Shown here: positions 30,846 through 40,086 of the stretch, piece by piece
How positions within the stretch are numbered: the stretch's first letter is position 1
Layout of the letters: each line of letters begins with the position of its first letter
Assembly: GCA_963730995.1 (NCBI GenBank)
Contig: CAVSUB010000013.1
Coordinates: 1,612,001 to 1,676,000 of the forward strand
Direction: 5' to 3'
Origin: CAVSUB01 sp963730995
GTDB taxonomy: Bacteria > Acidobacteriota > Vicinamibacteria > Vicinamibacterales > 2-12-FULL-66-21
Length of the DNA: 64,000 nucleotides
Program-made: the position numbers and the translations under genes
The notes under the pieces: generated by a model
What the model was told of the DNA's origin: nothing
The model's database searches: none
Seen by the model: the letters and a program-made list of their open reading frames with translations, nothing else

Positions 30846-33800
30846 ATGCCAGGTTGTCAACAATGCGGCTCGGAACCGGCCTCGGGCGATCCCGCGGGAC
30901 TCTGCCCGATGTGTCTGATCCAGGGGGCTCTGGGGAGTTCCGGCGCCGGCGAGTTCAACACCCAAACGGCTGGCGCTGCCGCAGAGCTGGCGCCGGATGA
31001 AGACTTCGGCCGCTATCGGATCGTTCAGCCCCTGGGCGAAGGTGGCATGGGCGCGGTGTACCTAGCGGAGCAGCGCGAACCCATTCGCCGCCGGGTGGCG
31101 CTCAAGGTCGTGAAGCTCGGCATGGACACCGCCCAGGTGCTCTCGCGCTTCGACAACGAGCGCCAGGCGCTGGCGATGATGGACCACCCCAACATCGCGC
31201 AGATTTTCGACGCCGGCGCGACCCCCAGAGGGCGCCCGTACTTCGTCATGGAGTACATCGAGGGGGCGCCGATCACCCAGTACTGCGATCGCCGGCGGTT
31301 GACCACCAAAGAGCGGCTGGCACTCTTCCTCGCGGTCTGCCGAGCGGTCCAGCACGCCCATCAGAAGGGGGTGATCCATCGGGACCTGAAGCCGTCGAAT
31401 GTGCTGGTGATGGAGCAGGACGGCGTGCCGGTGCCCAAAGTGATCGACTTCGGCATCGCGACGGCCACCGACAAATGGGCGGTCGAGAAGACCCTGCTCA
31501 CGCAGTTCGGCCAGATCGTGGGGACACCGGAGTACGCCAGCCCGGAGCAGGCCGACACGATGACCGGAGAGGTGGACGAGAGCTCGGACGTGTATTCGCT
31601 CGGCGTGATCCTGTACGAGCTGCTGATCGGCGCCGTGCCGTTCGACACGGCGACGCTGCGCAGCGCCGGCCTGGCCGAAATGCTGCGGATCATCCGGGAA
31701 GACGAGGCGCCCTCGCTCGCCCGCAAGCTCACCTCGCTGGGCGCGGCGGCCACCGGCATTGCCGAACGCCGCCAGACCGACCCGCTCACGCTGCGCCGGC
31801 TCGTCGACGGCGACCTGAACTCGATCACGCTGAAGGCCCTGGAGAAGGCACGCGAGCGGCGCTACGCTTCGGTTGCTGACCTCGCTGCCGATATCCAGAA
31901 TCACCTGGAGCACCGGCCCGTGCTGGCCTCGCCGCGGGGCAGGCTGTACCGAAGCGGGAAGTTTCTCCGCAGGCACAGGGCGGCCGCTCTCCGCACAGCC
32001 GCCGGACTCGTCTTCCTCCTGTTGATCGGAGTGACGGCCTGGTCGCTTTCACGTCGCGATTCCCGGATCAGACCCACGCTGACCGAGAAGGACACCATCG
32101 TGCTGGCGGACTTCACGAACCAGACCGGCGATCCGGTCTTCGACGATGCGCTCCGTCAGGGGCTGTCGTTCGAGCTCGAACAATCGCCGTTTACCGTGAT
32201 TTCTGACCGGAAGGTCCAGCAGATGCTGGCGCTGATGGGCCAGTCGAAAGACGCGCGGGTGACGCCGGAGATCGCGCAGCAGATCTGCGAGCGAACCGCA
32301 AGCGCGATGATTCTGGAGGGGTCGATTGCCAGTCTTGGCGGCCAGTATGTGCTGGGCTTGCGCGCCAGGAACTGCACGACCGGCAGCCTCCTCGATCAAC
32401 AGCAGGTCCAGGCGGCACGGCAAGAGGACGTCCTCGACGCGCTCAGCCAGATCGCCCGTCGATTCAGAACCCGGGCCGGCGAACCGCTGGCCACGGTTGA
32501 GCAGCATTCGACCCTGCCCGAAGCCACGACCCGTTCGATCGAAGCCTTGAAAGCGTACAGCCTCGGACTGAGGACAGTCATGTCTTCGGGCCATTCCGCG
32601 GCAATCCCTTTTTTTCGGCGGGCCGTGGAACTCGATCCCGAGTTCGCGACGGCGCATGCCATCCTGGGGCTTTCGTACAGCTCCGATGGGGAATCAGTGC
32701 TGGCGGCCGAGAGCACCATGAAAGCCTGGCTCCTCCGGGACCGCGTGAGCGATCGCGAAAGGTTCTTCATCGACTTTGTTTACGACCGTCAGGTGACGGG
32801 AAACCTGGAAAAGGCTTACCAAACCCTCGAGTTGTGGGTTCAGACGTATCCCCGCGGGGAACGACCAAATCCCCATGGTTTGCTGGGGGGCATTTCCACC
32901 CATGGGACCGGCCGGTTCGAAAGAGCGATCGACGCATCGCGCAAAGAGATCGCGGTTGATCCTGACGCGGCGATGGCGTACGGCAATCTTGCGGGGAGCT
33001 ATTTCCTCACCGGTCGCTTCGAGGAAGCCGAGAAAACGGTTCGGGCGGCGGCCGAGCGCAAGTTGCAAATCCCTCGTCTTCTCGTCATCGGATACAACAT
33101 CGCGGCGCTAAAGGCGGACCAGGAGCAGATGGACCGCGCCGTCGCTCTGGCCCGGGGCAAGCGCAGGGCGGAACACTGGATGGCCCACGAGCAGGCTGTC
33201 GCTCTGGCTCGTTTCGGGCGCCTGCAGGCCGCCCGGCGGTTGTCCAACCATGCTATGGATCGCGCCCTGCAAGAGGGGGAGCGCGAGGCGGCGGCGAGTT
33301 ACCAGGCCGCGAGAGCGGTGTGGGAAGCCGTTTACGGGAATGCTGCCGAAGCGAAGAGAAACGCGGAGGCGGCGCTGGAGCGCTCGAATGGAAGGGATGT
33401 CGAATACGCCGCTGCCCTGGCCCTGGGTCTTTCGGGTGGTTCTTCTCGATCGGAAGCGATCGCCGGCGATTTGGAGAAGCGCTTTCCGGAAGATACGTTC
33501 GCGAAGTTTACCTACGTACCAGTTCTCCGCGGCTTGGCCGCGCTCGGGCGGGGCAAGCCGGCCGACAGCGTGGAGCAGCTCCAAATCGCTCTGCCCTATG
33601 AGCTGGCGGCGAACGGCCTCAACCACACTAGCTACTATCTTGGCGGTCTGCACTCGGCCTACGTGCGTGGTGAGGCCTTGATCGCTGCGAAACGGTATGC
33701 CGAAGCGACGGTCGAATTTCAGAAGATTCTCGATCATCGCGGTATCGTCGCCATTGATCCCATCGGCGTGCTGGCACACCTGCAACTCGGCAGGGTGTTC

Positions 33801-33923
33801 GCGCTGTCGGGAGACAAGGCCAGGGCGAAGGCTGCCTATGAGGCGTTCCTGGCACTGTGGAAGGATGCCGACGCCGATGTCCCGATCCTGAAAAGCGCCA
33901 AAGCAGAGTACGCGCGGCTGTAG
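30846..33923 (+). CDS. Ser/Thr protein kinase with TPR domain, tandem copy 1
   Basis: A 1025-residue kinase. The N-terminal ribbon has Cys4-x2-Cys7 and Cys20-x2-Cys23. The kinase domain (about 57-395) has GEGGMGAVYLAEQ, Lys87, HRDLKPSN (Asp180), DFGIATATD (Asp201) and SPEQ, and resembles the PknB-like group with the PEYASPEQADTM insert. A membrane helix follows (about 396-412). The outer part contains a TolB/SYN-like alpha-beta segment (TIVLADFTNQTGDPVFDDAL) and then TPR repeats to the end. It is about 90 percent identical to the next gene by eye. The pair is followed by an ECF sigma gene, which may be its output. Confidence 0.87.
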   Translation: MPGCQQCGSEPASGDPAGLCPMCLIQGALGSSGAGEFNTQTAGAAAELAPDEDFGRYRIVQPLGEGGMGAVYLAEQREPIRRRVALKVVKLGMDTAQVLSRFDNERQALAMMDHPNIAQIFDAGATPRGRPYFVMEYIEGAPITQYCDRRRLTTKERLALFLAVCRAVQHAHQKGVIHRDLKPSNVLVMEQDGVPVPKVIDFGIATATDKWAVEKTLLTQFGQIVGTPEYASPEQADTMTGEVDESSDVYSLGVILYELLIGAVPFDTATLRSAGLAEMLRIIREDEAPSLARKLTSLGAAATGIAERRQTDPLTLRRLVDGDLNSITLKALEKARERRYASVADLAADIQNHLEHRPVLASPRGRLYRSGKFLRRHRAAALRTAAGLVFLLLIGVTAWSLSRRDSRIRPTLTEKDTIVLADFTNQTGDPVFDDALRQGLSFELEQSPFTVISDRKVQQMLALMGQSKDARVTPEIAQQICERTASAMILEGSIASLGGQYVLGLRARNCTTGSLLDQQQVQAARQEDVLDALSQIARRFRTRAGEPLATVEQHSTLPEATTRSIEALKAYSLGLRTVMSSGHSAAIPFFRRAVELDPEFATAHAILGLSYSSDGESVLAAESTMKAWLLRDRVSDRERFFIDFVYDRQVTGNLEKAYQTLELWVQTYPRGERPNPHGLLGGISTHGTGRFERAIDASRKEIAVDPDAAMAYGNLAGSYFLTGRFEEAEKTVRAAAERKLQIPRLLVIGYNIAALKADQEQMDRAVALARGKRRAEHWMAHEQAVALARFGRLQAARRLSNHAMDRALQEGEREAAASYQAARAVWEAVYGNAAEAKRNAEAALERSNGRDVEYAAALALGLSGGSSRSEAIAGDLEKRFPEDTFAKFTYVPVLRGLAALGRGKPADSVEQLQIALPYELAANGLNHTSYYLGGLHSAYVRGEALIAAKRYAEATVEFQKILDHRGIVAIDPIGVLAHLQLGRVFALSGDKARAKAAYEAFLALWKDADADVPILKSAKAEYARL

Positions 33924-33993
33924 CCCGGCAAGCTACGCGTGGCCGGGCCCAATCTAGGTGACCTGACACGAGTAAGGAGTCGTGGGCTCGAGG

Positions 33994-34022
33994 TTACCGC
34001 CGTGGCGGGAAGAGCATAGAAT
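33994..34022 (+). promoter_or_regulatory. Candidate promoter of the second tandem kinase gene
   Basis: TTACCG (33994-33999), a 17-base spacer and TAGAAT (34017-34022), 18 bp before ATG 34041. The -10 box and its distance to the start are identical to copy 1 while the spacer has changed, which supports function. Confidence 0.45.
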
Positions 34023-34040
34023 CGCTGCCGATCCACCAAC

Positions 34041-37000
34041 ATGCCAGGCTGTCCACAGTGCGGCTCGGAACCGGCCTCTGGCGATCCCGCGGGACTCTGC
34101 CCGATGTGTCTGATCCAGGGCGCGCTTGGAAGCTCCGGCGCCGACGAGTTCAACACCCAAACGGCTGGCGCTACCTCTGATCTGGCGCCGGATGAGGACT
34201 TCGGCCGCTATCGGATCGTGCAGCCCCTGGGCGAAGGTGGGATGGGCTCGGTGTATCTGGCCGAGCAGCGCGAGCCCATTCGCCGCCGGGTGGCGCTCAA
34301 GGTCGTGAAGCTCGGCATGGATACCGCCCAGGTGCTCTCGCGCTTCGACAACGAGCGCCAGGCGCTGGCGATGATGGACCACCCCAACATCGCGCAGATT
34401 TTCGACGCCGGCGCGACCCCCAGAGGGCGCCCGTACTTCGTCATGGAGTACATCGAGGGGGCGCCGATCACCCAGTACTGCGATCGCCGGCGGTTGACCA
34501 CCAAGGAGCGGCTGGCACTGTTCCTCGCGGTCTGCCGGGCGGTCCAGCACGCCCATCAGAAGGGGGTGATCCATCGTGACCTGAAGCCGTCGAATGTGCT
34601 GGTGATGGAGCAGGACGGCGTGCCGGTGCCCAAAGTGATCGACTTCGGCATCGCGACGGCCACCGACAAATGGGCGGTCGAGAAGACCCTGCTCACGCAG
34701 TTCGGCCAGATCGTGGGGACACCGGAGTACGCCAGCCCGGAGCAGGCCGACACGATGACCGGAGCGGTGGACGAGAGCTCGGACGTGTATTCGCTCGGCG
34801 TGATCCTGTACGAGCTGCTGATCGGCGCCGTGCCGTTCGACACGGCGACGCTGCGCAGCGCCGGCCTGGCCGAAATGCTGCGGATCATCCGCGAAGACGA
34901 GGCCCCCTCGCTCGCCCGCAAGCTCACCTCGCTGGGCGCGGCGGCGACCGGCATTGCCGAACGCCGCCAGACCGATCCGGTCACGCTGCGCCGTCTTGTC
35001 GACGGCGACCTGAACTCGATCACAATGAAGGCACTGGAGAAGGCACGCGAGCGGCGCTACGCTTCGGTTGCTGACCTCGCTGCCGATATCCAGAATCACC
35101 TGGAGCACCGGCCCGTGCTGGCCTCGCCGCGGGGCAGGCTGTACCGAAGCGGGAAGTTTCTCCGCAGGCACAGGGCGGCAGCTCTCGGCACGGCCGCGGG
35201 ACTCGTCTTCCTCTTGTTGCTCGGCGTGACGGCCTGGTCGCTCTCACGTCGCGATTCGACGACGAGGCCGAGGCTGACCGCCAAGGACACGATCGTCCTC
35301 GCCGATTTCGACAACAAGACCGGCGATCCCGTCTTCGACGGTGCGCTCCATCAGGGGCTGTCGTTCGAGCTCGAACAATCGCCGTTTGCCGTGATCTCGG
35401 ACAGGACGGTCGAGCAGATGCTGGCGCTGATGCGTCAGCCGAAAGACGCGCGGGTGACGCCGGACATCGCGCAGCAGATCTGCGAGCGAACCGCGAGTGC
35501 GATGACGCTGGAGGGGTCGATAGCCAGTCTTGGCCGCCAATATGTGCTGGGCTTGCGCGCCAGGAACTGCACGACCGGCAACATCCTCGATCAACAGCAG
35601 GTCCAGGCGGCACGGCAAGAGGACGTCCTCGACGCGCTCAGCCAGATCGCCCGTCGATTCAGAACCCGGGCCGGCGAATCGGCGGCCACGGTTGAAAAGC
35701 ATGCGACGCTGCCCGAAATGACGACCCGTTCGATCGAAGCCTTGAAAGCGTACAGCATCGGACGGAGGGCGAGTAACTCTTCCGGCCAGGCCGCGAGCAT
35801 CCCTCTTTTGCGGCGGGCCGTCGAGATCGATCCCGAATTCGCCATGGCGCACGCGGCACTGGGGCTTGCGTACAGCTCCGATGGGGAATCAGTGCTGTCG
35901 GCCGAGAGCACCATGAAGGCCTGGCTTCTCCGGGACCGGGTGAGCGATCGCGAACGGTTCTTCATCGACTTTCTCCACGACCGCCAAGTGACAGGAAACC
36001 TGGAAAAGGCCTACCAAACCCTCGAGTTGTGGGCTCAGACGTATCCCCCCGCGGGGGAACGACCAAATCCCCATAGTTTGCTGGGGGGCATTTCCACCCA
36101 TGGGACCGGCCGATACGAAAGAGCGATCGACGCATCTCGCAAAGAAATCGCGCTTGATCCCGACTGGGGGATGATGTACGGCAATCTTGCGGGGAGCTAT
36201 TTCCTCACCGGTCGCTTCGAGGAAGCCGAGAAAACGCTTCAGGCGGCTGCCGAACGCAAGCTCGAACTCCCCCGCGGTCTCGTCCTCCGATACAACATCG
36301 CGGTGCTGAAGGCTGACCAGGAGCAGATGGACCGGGCCGTCGCTCTGGCCCGGGGCAAGCGCAGGGCGGAACACTGGATGGCCCACGAGCAGGCTGTCGC
36401 TCTGGCTCGCTCCGGCCGCCTGCAGGCCGCCCGGCGGTTCTCCAACCGGGCTATGGATCTCGCGGTGCAAGAGGGGGAAGCGGAGGCGGCGGCGATTTAC
36501 CAGGCCGCACGAGCGGTGTGGGAAGCCGTTTACGGAAATGCTGGCGAGGGGAAACAGAACGCGCTGGCGGCGCTGGCGCGTTCGAATGGGAGGGATGTCG
36601 AATACGCCGCCGCCCTTGCCCTGGGTCTTTCGGGTGGTGCTTCTCGATCGGAAGCGCTCGCCGGCGATTTGGAGAAGCGCTTTCCGGAAGATACGTTCGC
36701 GAAGTTTACCTACGTACCAGTTCTCCGCGGGTTGGCCGCGCTCGGGCGGGGCAAGCCGGCCGACAGCGTGGAGCAGCTGCAAATCGCTCTGCCCTATGAG
36801 CTGGCGGCGAACGGCCTCAACTTCAGTAGCTACTATCTTGGCGGTCTGCACTCGGCCTACGTACGCGGCGAGGCCTTGATGGCCGCGCGGCGGTATGCCG
36901 AAGCGACGGCCGAATTTCAGAAGATTCTCGATCATCGCGGTATCGTGGGCACTGATCCCATCGGCGTGCTGGCACACCTGCAACTCGGCAGGGTGTTCGC

Positions 37001-37121
37001 TCTGTCGGGAGACAGGACCAAGGCGAAGGCTGCCTATGAGGCGTTCTTGGAACTGTGGAAGGATGCAGACGCCGATACCCCGATCCTGAAACAGGCCAGA
37101 GCAGAGTACGCGCGGCTGTAG
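34041..37121 (+). CDS. Ser/Thr protein kinase with TPR domain, tandem copy 2
   Basis: A 1026-residue paralogue of the preceding gene with the same order: CxxC ribbon, kinase, membrane helix, SYN-like segment, TPR array. In the kinase domain I count only about four changes (for example GSVYL for GAVYL, GAVDE for GEVDE). The juxtamembrane segment and TPR part differ more (DSTTRPRLTAKD for DSRIRPTLTEKD). Catalytic residues are intact. Divergence is thus concentrated in the putative sensor, as expected if the copies share downstream substrates but sense different inputs. An ECF sigma gene follows after 81 bp. Confidence 0.87.
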   Translation: MPGCPQCGSEPASGDPAGLCPMCLIQGALGSSGADEFNTQTAGATSDLAPDEDFGRYRIVQPLGEGGMGSVYLAEQREPIRRRVALKVVKLGMDTAQVLSRFDNERQALAMMDHPNIAQIFDAGATPRGRPYFVMEYIEGAPITQYCDRRRLTTKERLALFLAVCRAVQHAHQKGVIHRDLKPSNVLVMEQDGVPVPKVIDFGIATATDKWAVEKTLLTQFGQIVGTPEYASPEQADTMTGAVDESSDVYSLGVILYELLIGAVPFDTATLRSAGLAEMLRIIREDEAPSLARKLTSLGAAATGIAERRQTDPVTLRRLVDGDLNSITMKALEKARERRYASVADLAADIQNHLEHRPVLASPRGRLYRSGKFLRRHRAAALGTAAGLVFLLLLGVTAWSLSRRDSTTRPRLTAKDTIVLADFDNKTGDPVFDGALHQGLSFELEQSPFAVISDRTVEQMLALMRQPKDARVTPDIAQQICERTASAMTLEGSIASLGRQYVLGLRARNCTTGNILDQQQVQAARQEDVLDALSQIARRFRTRAGESAATVEKHATLPEMTTRSIEALKAYSIGRRASNSSGQAASIPLLRRAVEIDPEFAMAHAALGLAYSSDGESVLSAESTMKAWLLRDRVSDRERFFIDFLHDRQVTGNLEKAYQTLELWAQTYPPAGERPNPHSLLGGISTHGTGRYERAIDASRKEIALDPDWGMMYGNLAGSYFLTGRFEEAEKTLQAAAERKLELPRGLVLRYNIAVLKADQEQMDRAVALARGKRRAEHWMAHEQAVALARSGRLQAARRFSNRAMDLAVQEGEAEAAAIYQAARAVWEAVYGNAGEGKQNALAALARSNGRDVEYAAALALGLSGGASRSEALAGDLEKRFPEDTFAKFTYVPVLRGLAALGRGKPADSVEQLQIALPYELAANGLNFSSYYLGGLHSAYVRGEALMAARRYAEATAEFQKILDHRGIVGTDPIGVLAHLQLGRVFALSGDRTKAKAAYEAFLELWKDADADTPILKQARAEYARL

Positions 37122-37202
37122 CCGGCAAACCAGCGGTGGTTGCGGTGTAACCGTTCGCGTCCGATTCCTTATACCTGTTGTGGAGCACTCCAGGTTGAGC
37201 CC

Positions 37203-37964
37203 ATGACCGGCGATCCCGGAAACACCGCAGGAAAGACGATGCACACGCTGGCGGGGGGATCTGATTTCCCGACCACACGGTGGACGCTGGTGATCGCCGC
37301 CGCCGATCCCCGACGGACGGAGGCTCGCTCCGCTTTGGTTTCGCTGTGCGAGGCCTACTGGTACCCGTTGTACGCCTATATTCGTCGCCGCGGCTATGCG
37401 GCCGATCAGGCGCAGGATCTCGCGCAGGACTTTTTCGTTCGAGTGCTGGAAGGCCGATATCTCGATCGCGCAGACCCGGACAAAGGGCGGTTCCGGGCCT
37501 TCATCCTGACCTCCTTGAAGTTCTTCCTGGCCGACGAAGGCGATCGGAATCGCGCGCAGAAACGCGGCGGCGGAGCCGTCCTGTCCTTCGAAATCTCGTC
37601 CGGCGAGGAGCGTTATCAACGCGAGCCTGCGCACGACGAGACGCCAGAGCGGATCTTCGACCGGCGCTGGGCGCTTTCGCTGCTCGACAGGGTCGTCGAT
37701 CGACTCCGGGCCGAGTTCGTCCAGCATGGACGCCTGGATCATTTCGACCGGCTGAAGGTCTTCCTTCTCGACCAGGCCGAGGCGCCCTATGCCACGCTGG
37801 CTCGCGAGATGGGCACATCGGAAGGCGCACTCAAGGTCGCGATCCACAGGCTCCGCAAACGCTATCGCGACCTTTTTCGCCAGGAGATCGCGGAGACGGT
37901 CGCCGATCCGGCAGAAGTAGAACCTGAGCTCCGGTATCTGGCAGCAGCGTTGACGCGGAGATAG
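37203..37964 (+). CDS. ECF-type RNA polymerase sigma factor
   Basis: A 253-residue ECF sigma factor with the same opening as the one at 18617 (DFPTTRWTLVIAAADP). Region 2 reads YIRRRGYAADQAQDLAQDFF, region 4 reads YATLAREMGTSEGALKVAIH then RLRKRYRDLF. ATG 37203 gives a 20-residue leader before the sigma-2 domain. It follows two tandem kinase genes in the same direction, with a possible ECF-like promoter in the gap (TGTAACC near 37147, then TTATACC near 37171). No anti-sigma gene is present, so control by the kinases is a reasonable guess. Confidence 0.85.
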   Translation: MTGDPGNTAGKTMHTLAGGSDFPTTRWTLVIAAADPRRTEARSALVSLCEAYWYPLYAYIRRRGYAADQAQDLAQDFFVRVLEGRYLDRADPDKGRFRAFILTSLKFFLADEGDRNRAQKRGGGAVLSFEISSGEERYQREPAHDETPERIFDRRWALSLLDRVVDRLRAEFVQHGRLDHFDRLKVFLLDQAEAPYATLAREMGTSEGALKVAIHRLRKRYRDLFRQEIAETVADPAEVEPELRYLAAALTRR

Positions 37965-38183
37965 GCCAGCACTCGCTGCTTCTCCCTAACTTTTCTCGCC
38001 GTCAACAGCCACGGCGATCACACTGATGAGCTACGGCGGCGTCTCAATTCGATGGACGCCGTCCGCCCAGCGCGACTAGTCTCATGTGGCGCACAGGGAG
38101 CAACGGGAGAGCACAGCGAGCCGGCCGGAGTAGGAACCACGACCCGCTCGTTCCTCGTGAGAAAGATGAAGCTGGAGGGCCGT

Positions 38184-38987
38184 ATGGCAAGACAACCGAA
38201 ACTTACGCTCACGGCAGCGTCGGCATTGGTGCTGGTGCTGACGGCGGGGATGGCGAGTTCGCCGCCCGCGGTGGCCGACCAGGCACAGGCCAGGAGTCTC
38301 TTCAAGGCCATGACCGACTATGTCGGCGCGCAGCAGTCCATCGCGTTCGACTACGACGCGACCCTCGAAGTCGTCACCAAGGACCGGCAGAAGCTCCAGC
38401 TGGCCTCATCGGGAACGGTGACGCTGGCGCGGCCCGACAAGATCCGCACCACGCGATCGGGCGGGTTCGTGGACATGGAGACGGTGTTCGATGGCAAGAC
38501 GCTCACCTTGTTCGGCAAGAACAAGAACGTCTACACGCGGGTGGAGGTACCCGGCTCGCTGGACAACCTGATGAACGAGCTGCTGAAGAAGTACGACCGG
38601 CCCCTGCCCGCTGCCGATCTGTTCTTCACCCATGCCTACGACGACATTACGGCCGACGTGACGGACGTCAAGGACCTCGGCAGCGGGGTCGTCGGCGGCA
38701 TCGAGTGCGACTACTTCGCCTTCCGCGCCAAGGACGTGGATTGGCAGATCTGGGTGACGCAGGGCGCGAAACCGCGTCCGTGCCGGTACGTCATCACCTC
38801 CACGGGAATCGCCGACGCGCCGCAGTACACCGTCCAGCTTCGCAACTGGAAGACCGGCAGCGAGGTCGCCGCGACGGACTTCGCATTCAAGCCGCCGTCC
38901 GGGGCGAAGCAGATAAGCATCGACGAGCTCAAGAAGGTAAAGGACGCAGGCGAGTTGCCGAGCCATTTCATCCTGGGAGACAAGTGA
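38184..38987 (+). CDS. DUF2092 family secreted protein (LolA-like fold)
   Basis: A 267-residue protein with a signal peptide (ending AVADQ). The mature sequence follows the DUF2092 pattern: SLFKAMTDYVGAQQSIAFDY, KLQLASSGTVTLARPDKIRT, VFDGKTLTLFGKNKNVYTRV, DYFAFRAKDVDWQIWVTQGA, PCRYVITS. The fold is a LolA/LppX-like half-barrel that binds lipids or hydrophobic ligands in the periplasm. GGAGGG lies 7 bases before ATG 38184. Its stop overlaps the start of a small protein gene (TGATG), implying coupling. Confidence 0.8.
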   Translation: MARQPKLTLTAASALVLVLTAGMASSPPAVADQAQARSLFKAMTDYVGAQQSIAFDYDATLEVVTKDRQKLQLASSGTVTLARPDKIRTTRSGGFVDMETVFDGKTLTLFGKNKNVYTRVEVPGSLDNLMNELLKKYDRPLPAADLFFTHAYDDITADVTDVKDLGSGVVGGIECDYFAFRAKDVDWQIWVTQGAKPRPCRYVITSTGIADAPQYTVQLRNWKTGSEVAATDFAFKPPSGAKQISIDELKKVKDAGELPSHFILGDK

Positions 38988-39178
38988 TGAGCACAACCAG
39001 AACACTACGCGCGCTGCTGCTGCTCGCGATCGTCACCCTGGGTGTCATCGGGCTCGGTGACCGGATCTCGATCCCGGCCCTCGCCGGTCTCTCCACGAGG
39101 GTGAAGGCTGAGGTCGGGCGTCCGAGTACGCCCGTCAGCGTCGCCGGCGTGGCACGACGCACGGCGCGCCGCAACTGA
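38987..39178 (+). CDS. Small secreted protein coupled to the DUF2092 gene
   Basis: A 63-residue protein whose ATG (38987) overlaps the preceding TGA. It has a hydrophobic leader (TLRALLLLAIVTLGVIGLGD) and a basic tail ending VAGVARRTARRN. Similar short exported proteins with an Arg-rich end occur next to DUF2092 genes in other bacteria, as far as I recall; the function is unknown. It is too short to be found by length alone, and the overlap is the main support. Confidence 0.6.
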   Translation: MSTTRTLRALLLLAIVTLGVIGLGDRISIPALAGLSTRVKAEVGRPSTPVSVAGVARRTARRN

Positions 39179-39199
39179 TCTGAGTTCGCGGGCGCACGT

Positions 39200-40003
39200 G
39201 TGACGTTCGCACTGGCGCGGATACGATGTCCCGCGCGTCTATGGCACCTTCTCGCCGCCGTCCTGGCTCTGTCCCTGACCGCGGGCGCAGCGTGCCATTC
39301 GACCGACTCCGCGACTGCCGCCGCTCATCCCCCGCCATCGAGCGATGCGGCTGTCGTTCTGCTCTTTGATGGACACGGGACGTCTCCAGGTGACGTCACG
39401 GCCCTCGAGCGCATCCTGAGCGAGAGCCACGTCGGTTACTCGACGGCGGACTCCCCGCGGCTCGAAGGGATGAGCGAATCGGAGCTGCGCGCCTACCGTC
39501 TGCTGCTGGTTCCCGGTGGCAACTTCGTAGAGATTGGCAACGGACTGACGTCGAGCGCGACGACGCGTCTTCGGAACGCGATCCAGCATGGCCTCAACTA
39601 CTTCGGCGTCTGCGGTGGAGCGTTCTTCGGCGGGAACTCGCCGTACAACGGTCTCAACCTCACGTCCGGGGTGAGGTTCGGCTTCTACGCAGCCGAAGGC
39701 CGCGGCATTCGCAAGGCGGCGGTGCCCATCGCCGTGGCCGGAGCGCCGACGCTCGAGCACTATTGGGAGGATGGCCCGCAGCTCACAGGGTGGGGTGACG
39801 TCGTCGCGAAGTACCCGGACGGAACACCGGCCATCGTCGAGGGCACGTTCGGAGACGGATGGGTGCTGCTCTCAGGCATTCATCCCGAGGCACCGGAGAG
39901 CTGGCGACGCGGCCTGACCTTCAGCACACCGGCCAGCGTGGACAACGCCTACGCGGCAACCCTCATCGACGCCGCGGTGAATCGGAAGCAGCTCGCGCAC
40001 TGA
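39200..40003 (+). CDS. Exported class I glutamine amidotransferase-like (BPL_N) protein
   Basis: A 267-residue exported protein; the signal peptide ends near TAGAAC, possibly a lipobox cysteine. The mature part has a flavodoxin-like class I amidotransferase core: RLLLVPGGNFVEIGNG, then the nucleophile elbow YFGVCGGAFFGG, then GDGWVLLSGIHPEAPESWRR. This matches the BPL_N-like family (biotin-ligase N-terminal-like domain). The Cys is kept; the His/Glu partners cannot be confirmed. Confidence 0.72.
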   Translation: MTFALARIRCPARLWHLLAAVLALSLTAGAACHSTDSATAAAHPPPSSDAAVVLLFDGHGTSPGDVTALERILSESHVGYSTADSPRLEGMSESELRAYRLLLVPGGNFVEIGNGLTSSATTRLRNAIQHGLNYFGVCGGAFFGGNSPYNGLNLTSGVRFGFYAAEGRGIRKAAVPIAVAGAPTLEHYWEDGPQLTGWGDVVAKYPDGTPAIVEGTFGDGWVLLSGIHPEAPESWRRGLTFSTPASVDNAYAATLIDAAVNRKQLAH

Positions 40004-40086
40004 ATCAACGTCATCGCCGATTGACCGCGCGTCATGCGCCACATCATGGTGGTAGCATGCCCGGGCATCCTCAGGAAGGAGACAAC

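Larger units (their letters stand above)
30755..33935 (+). repeat. Tandem duplication, unit 1 (promoter plus kinase gene)
   Basis: About 3.18 kb that is repeated at 33945-37130. Homology begins upstream of the promoter (CCTGACACGA-TAAGGAGTCG in both) and ends about 10 bp after the stop codons. The duplicated genes differ by only a few residues in the kinase part and more in the TPR part. Confidence 0.85.
33945..37130 (+). repeat. Tandem duplication, unit 2 (promoter plus kinase gene)
   Basis: Second copy of the 3.2-kb unit starting at 30755; start codons are 3195 bp apart. Both copies are open from start to end. Confidence 0.85.

Noticed and set aside
30755..37130. Assembly artefact as the source of the tandem kinase genes
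   Set aside because: The copies differ at many positions, including silent and sensor-part changes and spacer length in the promoter, so they are distinct loci; reads should still confirm.
35889..37847. A 652-codon minus-strand frame
   Set aside because: It lies antisense to the second tandem kinase and the ECF sigma gene; similar frames occur antisense to copy 1. It shows no domain.
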